NCBI GenBank assembly: GCA_003343995.1
Contig: QAKE01000026.1
Span: forward strand, 1-18,831
Direction: 5' to 3'
Length of the DNA: 18,831 nt
DNA from: Bacillota bacterium
Lineage (GTDB): Bacteria > Bacillota > Clostridia > Christensenellales > Borkfalkiaceae
Shown: positions 1 to 4,730 of the stretch, piece after piece
Layout: every line of letters starts with the position of its first letter
Numbering within the stretch: position 1 is the first letter of the stretch
Program-made: the position numbers and the translations under genes
Notes under the pieces: model-generated
What the model was told of the DNA's origin: nothing
Database searches by the model: none
What the model saw: the letters and a program-made list of their open reading frames with translations, nothing else

Positions 1-1
1 T

Positions 2-70
2 TTGGACTGGTCGCACGAATATGATCTGGCAATCAATGGCGACCCGAATGATACACAATCGGCGTTGTAA
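2..70 (+). CDS. 3' end of an unidentified gene (partial)
   Basis: From base 2 an open frame runs 22 codons to a TAA at 68-70 and ends in the residues DPNDTQSAL. It has no start inside the window, so it would be the C-terminus of a gene beginning upstream. Its stop lies 11 bases before the nitroreductase start, which fits co-transcription. The stretch is too short to assign a family, and an open frame of this length could occur by chance. The coding reading is an inference from position and ordinary-looking codons. Confidence 0.4.
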   Translation: MDWSHEYDLAINGDPNDTQSAL

Positions 71-81
71 TAAAAAAGAAA

Positions 82-597
82 ATGGATTTTTTAGAACTTA
101 TAAAAAAGAGATATGCTTGTAGAAATTTTGATGGCAGCGAAATTGATAGAAATGTACTCGAGGAAATTATAAGAGATGCTTCATGTTGTCCTTCTGCCAA
201 GAATACACAGCCATGGCGATTTTTTATCAGCACTACAAAAGAGCAAAACGCGAAGATTGCAAATGCACTTTCAGATGAAAACAAACACGCTTTTTTACAA
301 AATGCATCAGCGTTTGTTTTGATTTATGAAAGCATACCAAACTGTATAGCATGTACAAAATATGGGAATGATAGATTTGTTCCTTATGATATAGGGCAAA
401 TGATTGCATATTTAACTTTAAGTGCAAAAAACAGGGGCGTTGATTCTTGCATAATAGGTTGGATAAATGATGATAAGCTTTTTAATACAACAAATATATC
501 AATGCCATGCAAAATTGCGGTTGCGTTAGGTAGAGCAAAAGACGATGTGGTTTTACAAAAAAATCGAAAGAATTATAAAGATTTAATAATTAATTAG
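82..597 (+). CDS. Nitroreductase family protein (FMN-dependent)
   Basis: A 171-residue protein of the nitroreductase fold, which uses FMN and NAD(P)H to reduce nitro, quinone or similar compounds in the cytoplasm. Visible family signatures are the N-terminal KKRYACRNFD segment (the usual R-S/R-x-F flavin-phosphate motif), CPSAKNTQPW near residues 36-45 (the PSxxNxQPW flavin-binding motif), the DIGQMIAYLTLSAKNRG helix near 103-119, and the C-terminal LGRAKDD-x-K-N-R-K-x-Y tail. The length is typical of the small subgroup. The ribosome site is weak (AAGAAA directly before the ATG), so it may be translated by coupling with the partial gene upstream. The lactonase start follows its stop after one base, so the two are probably one operon. 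The in vivo substrate cannot be read from the sequence. Codons are A/T-ending more often than in the glycan locus. Confidence 0.92.
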   Translation: MDFLELIKKRYACRNFDGSEIDRNVLEEIIRDASCCPSAKNTQPWRFFISTTKEQNAKIANALSDENKHAFLQNASAFVLIYESIPNCIACTKYGNDRFVPYDIGQMIAYLTLSAKNRGVDSCIIGWINDDKLFNTTNISMPCKIAVALGRAKDDVVLQKNRKNYKDLIIN

Positions 598-598
598 T

Positions 599-1537
599 AT
601 GGAAATTTATATTTTATCATGCGAAAAAATTGAAAACGGTGGCGGAATTTATGCCTATGATTTACAGGGAAACGGGAAGTTGAGCAAACTCGCCTATTTC
701 GCTTGCGATAGACCTATGTATGGTATAAAATGCGATAAAGGACTTTGTATTTTACTTCGCCAACCATTTAACGACACTAACGAAAGCGGATATTTTTTTA
801 TAGACGAGAAATTGCAAACGGCAACAGAAATTATATCCACGAAAGGTATTGTGGCTTGCCATTTGGCGGTGGATAACGATGATGTGTACGCGGTCAATTA
901 TATGAGCGGTAATCTTGTTAAAAACGGGAAACAAATTGTGCAAAGAGTTGGGAAAAGTATACACCCGACAAGGCAAACGCAGCCACATACCCATTTTGTC
1001 GGACAAACGATTGACGGAAATTTGGCGGTGGCGGATTTGGGAACAGATGCTTTGACGATTTATGACAAGAATTTGCAACTTGTAAGCGAGTCCAAGGTGC
1101 CGAACGGATATGGTATCCGTCATTTGGTGTTTTCCAAGTGCGGAACGTTTATTTATACCATTAACGAACTTATACCAAGTGTGAGCGTGTTCGCTTATGA
1201 GACTGGAAAAATAAACTGTTTGCAAACGGTAAAAATCCTATGTAAAAAGGAAAATGCATCAGGAGCTGCCATTCGTTTGAGCGATGACGGGAAGTATTTA
1301 TATGTCTCTCTTCGGGAAGAAAACGCATTGATAGTATTTGAGATCGATGGCGCTCACATCAAACAAATACAAAAGGTAGATTGTGGCGGGGATAGTCCAA
1401 GAGATTTTAATATTTTTGGAAATGCTCTTGTTTGTACAAATGAAAAAAGTAACAATGCGGTTGTATTTGAATTAGTGTTCGGAATAATCCGTCAAATCTA
1501 TCAAATAGACATAAAACAGCCATTGTGCGTATTATGA
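599..1537 (+). CDS. Lactonase family protein, 7-bladed beta-propeller (6-phosphogluconolactonase-like)
   Basis: A 312-residue cytoplasmic protein of the YbhE/Pgl lactonase family. Family landmarks appear in order: GGGIYAYDLQGNGKL at the N-terminus; HTHFVGQTIDG followed by VADLGTDALTIYD, the conserved H-x-H and ADLGxD segment; GYGIRHLVFSKCG followed by INELIPSVSVF, matching the G-x-RH-x-x-F and NEL signatures; SDDGKYLYVSLR; and GGDSPRDFNI near the C-terminus, the conserved G-x-x-PRDF. Relatives hydrolyse 6-phosphogluconolactone, though many members have unproven substrates. The ATG lies one base after the nitroreductase stop, so translation is probably coupled. Downstream the genes run convergently, and I see no classical terminator, only an A/T-symmetrical stretch around 1541-1557. 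A link to the sugar locus is possible but not shown. Confidence 0.9.
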   Translation: MEIYILSCEKIENGGGIYAYDLQGNGKLSKLAYFACDRPMYGIKCDKGLCILLRQPFNDTNESGYFFIDEKLQTATEIISTKGIVACHLAVDNDDVYAVNYMSGNLVKNGKQIVQRVGKSIHPTRQTQPHTHFVGQTIDGNLAVADLGTDALTIYDKNLQLVSESKVPNGYGIRHLVFSKCGTFIYTINELIPSVSVFAYETGKINCLQTVKILCKKENASGAAIRLSDDGKYLYVSLREENALIVFEIDGAHIKQIQKVDCGGDSPRDFNIFGNALVCTNEKSNNAVVFELVFGIIRQIYQIDIKQPLCVL

Positions 1538-1602
1538 TTACGTTAAAAATTTTTTTCGTCATTGAAGAGACCTATTTATTCTAAAACAAGGCGGGCAGGC
1601 GG

Positions 1603-1848
1603 TTATTTTTGCAACAACGCGCGATATTTTTCAACCGAGAGCGGAACATGCGCGATAAAGGTTTCGCCTTGTTCGGTCAAACAAGACATATCGATTTTTT
1701 TCGGCAGCCCGTTTTCCAAAAATATATTGGGGCGCTCCGCTTTTTGCAACCGCATAACGCCGCCGTTTTTTACGGCGAGCTTTTTTTCTCTGTAAGAAAC
1801 AACAGCCGAAAACGGATATTCGTTTTCGGCTCTCGTTATTTTGATTTT
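1603..1848 (-). pseudogene. Probable remnant of a protein-coding gene
   Basis: On the minus strand a frame stays open for 81 codons between a TAA at 1849-1851 and a TAA at 1603-1605. The peptide looks like real protein, with segments such as EYPFSAVVSYREKK, RPNIFLENGLPKK and VPLSVEKYRALLQK. No ATG occurs until codon 32 of the frame (1753-1755), and that one has no good ribosome site. I therefore read it as the 3' end of a gene whose 5' part is lost, rather than an intact short gene. It lies just downstream of the acidic lipoprotein but in a different frame. An 11-bp hairpin falls inside it. I do not recognise the family, and chance openness is possible. The rest of 1538-1858 shows nothing else I can support. 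Confidence 0.3.
1804..1831. repeat. Perfect 11-bp inverted repeat, possible terminator
   Basis: AGCCGAAAACG and CGTTTTCGGCT pair perfectly around a 6-base loop (GATATT). On the minus strand it lies 28 bases after the stop of the acidic lipoprotein gene and is followed by a T-rich but broken tract (GTTGTTTCTT). On the plus strand it is also followed by T-rich sequence. It could end transcription from either side in this convergent region. It also lies inside the open frame 1603-1848, where it would encode ordinary residues. Confidence 0.45.
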
Positions 1849-1858
1849 TTAAAAAGCG

Positions 1859-2071
1859 TTACTCCATGATAACGGGCGGCAGCCATATCGGTCCGCTATC
1901 GCCATCGCTATCACCGTTGCCATCGTCGTTATTCCCGTCATTTTCGTCGCCGTCGCCGGAACTGTACGAAGGATCGTCGTTCGGATCGGCAGGCGTTCCG
2001 TTATCCGGGTTCGCGCACGAAACAAACAGCATAACCAATATCGTCAATAACAAAATCCCTATCTTTTTCAT
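1859..2071 (-). CDS. Small acidic lipoprotein
   Basis: A 70-residue protein with a clear lipoprotein signal: two lysines, a hydrophobic stretch, then the lipobox FVSC with the modified cysteine at residue 19. The 52-residue mature part is almost entirely Asp, Asn, Gly, Ser and Pro up to about residue 60, then ends in the non-polar tail GPIWLPPVIME. Such linkers usually tether a folded domain to the membrane, but no domain follows, so this is either a very small surface lipoprotein or the anchor of a truncated one. The ribosome site is poor (AGAGTAG before the ATG). A strong inverted repeat separates it from the 729-residue gene upstream, so read-through from the glycan operon may be limited. 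The function is unknown. Confidence 0.65.
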   Translation of the reverse strand: MKKIGILLLTILVMLFVSCANPDNGTPADPNDDPSYSSGDGDENDGNNDDGNGDSDGDSGPIWLPPVIME

Positions 2072-2115
2072 ATTTCTACTCTGTTTTCAGATATTCTTAA
2101 ACAAAGGGGTTTCGA

Positions 2116-2144
2116 TCGGCGCAACCTAACGCAGGTTGCGCCGA
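2116..2144 (-). terminator. Strong 12-bp hairpin after the 729-residue gene
   Basis: TCGGCGCAACCT and AGGTTGCGCCGA form a perfect 12-bp stem with a 5-base loop, 41 bases past the stop of the 729-residue gene. On the minus strand the stem is followed by ATCGAAACCCC and then TTT, so there is no proper U-run. Its position at the end of the large operon suggests a terminator or a 3'-end stabiliser. The absence of a U tract lowers confidence in intrinsic termination. Confidence 0.5.
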
Positions 2145-2185
2145 CCTTTGCCGCCTTCCTTCCCCGTATCGGGTTCAAAAAAGGA

Positions 2186-4375
2186 TCAGTTCTTTTCCAA
2201 AGCGCAAGTATAGGTTGCGGTAAACCCATCAAGTCCTGACTTACTGATGTTGGTAATTCCCATGCAAAGCTCGCTTGCCATAAAGCCCGCCGCTTCCGTT
2301 TTCCATTTCGCCGTAAAGGTGTCTCCCCAATTCCTATTGGTAGTGCCCGTCGCGTATACCAACGATCCGTCCGATTTCAACGTGAAATACAACGTGTCGT
2401 CGACATAAAACTCAATGGAATTCGCCGTCTTAACAAACTTCATTTCATTTTTATAATAGCCGATGTTACTTGGGTTTGTACTACTATCCAAATACGTAAT
2501 GTATTCAGGTCCGTAGCCCGAGCCGAAATTCACGACGACCGTTTCCCATTCATACAACCCGACGTGAAGATTGTACGTGCCATTGCTGAGCGCAAGCATA
2601 TACGCTTTATCACTGCGCCCGCTTGTTACGCCGCTCATTTTGGCGGTATAGGTAAACGATTCCGCCGTAGCCGTGTTGGGGAACAGCGCGCCCACGTTTT
2701 GCCCCGTAAGCGTGACTACGTTTGAAGTTGCGCCCACCGTAGAGGCGCCCGCCGTGCTCTTCTTCTGACCGTAATCGCCGACTGCCCAAGGATCTTTTTC
2801 CCCTACTTCCAAAGCGCAAGTATAGGTTGCGGTAAACCCATCAAGTCCTGACTTACTGATGTTGGTAATTCCCATGCAAAGCTCGCTTGCCATAAAGCCC
2901 GCCGCTTCCGTTTTCCATTTTGCCGTAAAGCTGTCTCCCCAATTCCTATTGGTAACGCCCGTCGCGTATACCAACGATCCGTCCGATTTCAACGTGAAAT
3001 GCAACGCGCTCTTGATATAAAACTCAATGGAATCCGCCGTCTTAACAAGCTTCATCTGCTCGCCGTCGGTATAGCCGTGCCCTGTTCCGTCCATATCCAA
3101 ATACGTAACGAATTCAACCCCGTAGCCCGAGCCGAAATTCACGACGATCGTTTCCCATTCATACACCCCGACGTGAAGATTGTACGTGCCATTGCTGAGC
3201 GCAAGCATATACGCTTTATCGCCGCGCCCGCCTGTTCCGCCGCTCATTTTGGCGGTATAGGTAAACGGTTCCGCCGTAGCCGTGTTGGGGAACAACGCGC
3301 CCACGTTTTGCCCCGTCAACGTAACCGCGTTTGCAGTTGCGCCCACCGTATAAGCGCCCGCCGTGCTCTTCTTCTGACCGTAATCGCCGATATCCCACGT
3401 GCTGTCCTTCAACGTTACGGATACCTCCGCGTCGCTTTTCACAACGGTAGCCGAAGCGTAAGCGGAAAAACCTTCGCAATAGAACTTCAAGTCATACGTG
3501 CCCGCTTCCAAGGAAAGGGAATAGGCGCCGTTCGACTGAACAGCCGCGTCCGTATCCGTTCCGTCCACGGCAATCTTCACTTTCGTTAAATCCACGGTTG
3601 TATCCGCAGGAGCGGAAACCGTGCCGCTCACCGTAAAGGATTCATACTCATGATACACCGCCATCGAACCCGTTGCGTAATCGGTATCTTTTACTTGATT
3701 CGTACGCGCTTTATCCCAATACCAAGCGACGATATTTACGCCGTCATTTGCCTTAGCCAGCTGCGACAGCACGGGATCGCCGTATTTTACGGCAATCGCC
3801 TCCCCGACGGTGGGGGTAATCGTGTGCGAGCCCAAATACACCGCCAGCTCGTCCGCATATTCGGGGAAAGCCTCTATGCCTTTCATCGCGGAATAAGCCA
3901 TCGACGTTTTTACCGCGGACGTATAGTAGACGTTTGCGCCGTCTTCTATATACCCGCGCACCATAAGCACGCGATTGTACATCGTTTCGGGAATAACATC
4001 CGCAGGAAGTTCGGTGAAGCCCACCATATCCGTTTCGGACGCCGTTACGTTGTCAACGTCTTCCGTCCAGCCGAATTCCACCGTCGACGCCTTAGCGGTT
4101 TCTTTCGTTAATTCGCCTTGCAGCAAATCGTAGGGCAAATAGACGACGCCCGCCGTCAAATCTTTCTTTTCCAGCGCGTCTCCGTCAAGGCTGAACACAA
4201 AGCGCAAGCCGAGTTCATCGACGCGCACCGACGCGCCTTTTGCGTCAAAGCCCGCAAGCGTAACGGGCGCCGTATTCGTATCCGCATTTGCGTTTACCGC
4301 ACCGATCCCGCCGGCTAAAGCCAACGCACACACTGCCGCCGCCATAGAAACCAATAATTTTTTTCTCTTTAACAT
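2186..4375 (-). CDS. Secreted multidomain protein with tandem duplicated C-terminal domain
   Basis: A 729-residue exported protein with a Sec signal (basic MLKRKK, hydrophobic core, cleavage likely after ANA at 29-31). No lipobox, sortase motif or membrane anchor is visible, so it is probably released or held by binding. Residues about 36-200 form a domain with paired segments (VDELGLRFVFSLDG, MVRGYIEDGANVYYTSAVK) that I do not assign. About 205-240 resembles an InlB B-repeat-like unit (VAWYWDKART, SMAVYHEYE). About 240-325 is a CNA-B/carboxypeptidase-regulatory-like beta-sandwich (TVSGTVSAP, YSLSLEAGTYDLKF). Two copies of a roughly 200-residue domain follow (about 327-522 and 531-728), each opening with GDYGQKKSTAGA. 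By its beta-rich look and FTYTAKMSG/LKSDGSLVYATG motifs, this domain may be a concanavalin/LamG-like glycan binder (inference). AAGGAGG lies 8 bases before the ATG, and the 58-residue gene ends 11 bases upstream. No catalytic motif is recognised. Confidence 0.88.
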   Translation of the reverse strand: MLKRKKLLVSMAAAVCALALAGGIGAVNANADTNTAPVTLAGFDAKGASVRVDELGLRFVFSLDGDALEKKDLTAGVVYLPYDLLQGELTKETAKASTVEFGWTEDVDNVTASETDMVGFTELPADVIPETMYNRVLMVRGYIEDGANVYYTSAVKTSMAYSAMKGIEAFPEYADELAVYLGSHTITPTVGEAIAVKYGDPVLSQLAKANDGVNIVAWYWDKARTNQVKDTDYATGSMAVYHEYESFTVSGTVSAPADTTVDLTKVKIAVDGTDTDAAVQSNGAYSLSLEAGTYDLKFYCEGFSAYASATVVKSDAEVSVTLKDSTWDIGDYGQKKSTAGAYTVGATANAVTLTGQNVGALFPNTATAEPFTYTAKMSGGTGGRGDKAYMLALSNGTYNLHVGVYEWETIVVNFGSGYGVEFVTYLDMDGTGHGYTDGEQMKLVKTADSIEFYIKSALHFTLKSDGSLVYATGVTNRNWGDSFTAKWKTEAAGFMASELCMGITNISKSGLDGFTATYTCALEVGEKDPWAVGDYGQKKSTAGASTVGATSNVVTLTGQNVGALFPNTATAESFTYTAKMSGVTSGRSDKAYMLALSNGTYNLHVGLYEWETVVVNFGSGYGPEYITYLDSSTNPSNIGYYKNEMKFVKTANSIEFYVDDTLYFTLKSDGSLVYATGTTNRNWGDTFTAKWKTEAAGFMASELCMGITNISKSGLDGFTATYTCALEKN
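2195..3389. repeat. Tandem intragenic duplication, unit about 610 bases
   Basis: Bases 2195-2780 and 2807-3389 are two diverged copies of one coding unit, offset by 612 bases at one end and 609 at the other, so one codon was gained or lost. The first 114 bases of each (2195-2308 and 2807-2920) are identical by direct reading, including synonymous positions. The middle (about 2385-2510 versus 2997-3119) is clearly diverged. The remainder is similar with scattered changes. This indicates a duplication with uneven divergence or later gene conversion. Confidence 0.93.
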
Positions 4376-4386
4376 TTTGCGCCTCC

Positions 4387-4563
4387 TTAATCGATAAGCG
4401 TGTTATCCCGAGTATCGTCAAAAACGATAAGCCAATCGGAATTCCACTCCATCAAGCCCGTGCTGCTTAACACTGCATCCCCCTGAAATTGAACGAGCTT
4501 CAGCACAGGCGCCTCATAACGGTGTTTCCCACTAAACAACCTGCCAACTTGATTTTTATCCAT
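4387..4563 (-). CDS. 58-residue protein of unknown function
   Basis: A short gene with an excellent ribosome site (AAGGAGG about 9 bases before the ATG) and a stop 11 bases before the 729-residue gene, whose ribosome site follows that stop directly. The protein has no signal peptide or membrane segment. It has a Y-x-x-P segment, RYEAPVLKLVQFQGDAV (residues 15-31), then SSTG, then a Trp/Asp-rich tail with MEWNSDW and the final residues DTRDNTLID. The tail resembles the end of the 976-residue lipoprotein encoded just upstream (DMDWSEDW, then DRDNTLP). The gap to that upstream gene is 167 bases, holds no convincing promoter, and includes a 22-codon open stretch in a shifted frame. Short proteins beginning with a YExP-type motif are familiar to me from gut Clostridia, but I know no assigned function (recall, not checked). 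Confidence 0.78.
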   Translation of the reverse strand: MDKNQVGRLFSGKHRYEAPVLKLVQFQGDAVLSSTGLMEWNSDWLIVFDDTRDNTLID

Positions 4564-4730
4564 AAAAATCTTTCCTCCTTTTATAAATTATTTCGTACAG
4601 CTTTTTCATCGGTTGCAATCGCGTTGTGGTAGGCTATGCAACAGCTGTTCCCGCTAATTTAATCACCGAAAGTATTTTCCGACCGCAAACGTTCCCTGCC
4701 GCGCCGATAAAGTTCCTTCGGCAGCGTTTT

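Noticed and set aside
1562..1869. Plus-strand frames in the convergent gap after the lactonase gene
   Set aside because: No ribosome site; low-complexity Phe-rich residues; the minus-strand reading of the same bases looks more protein-like.
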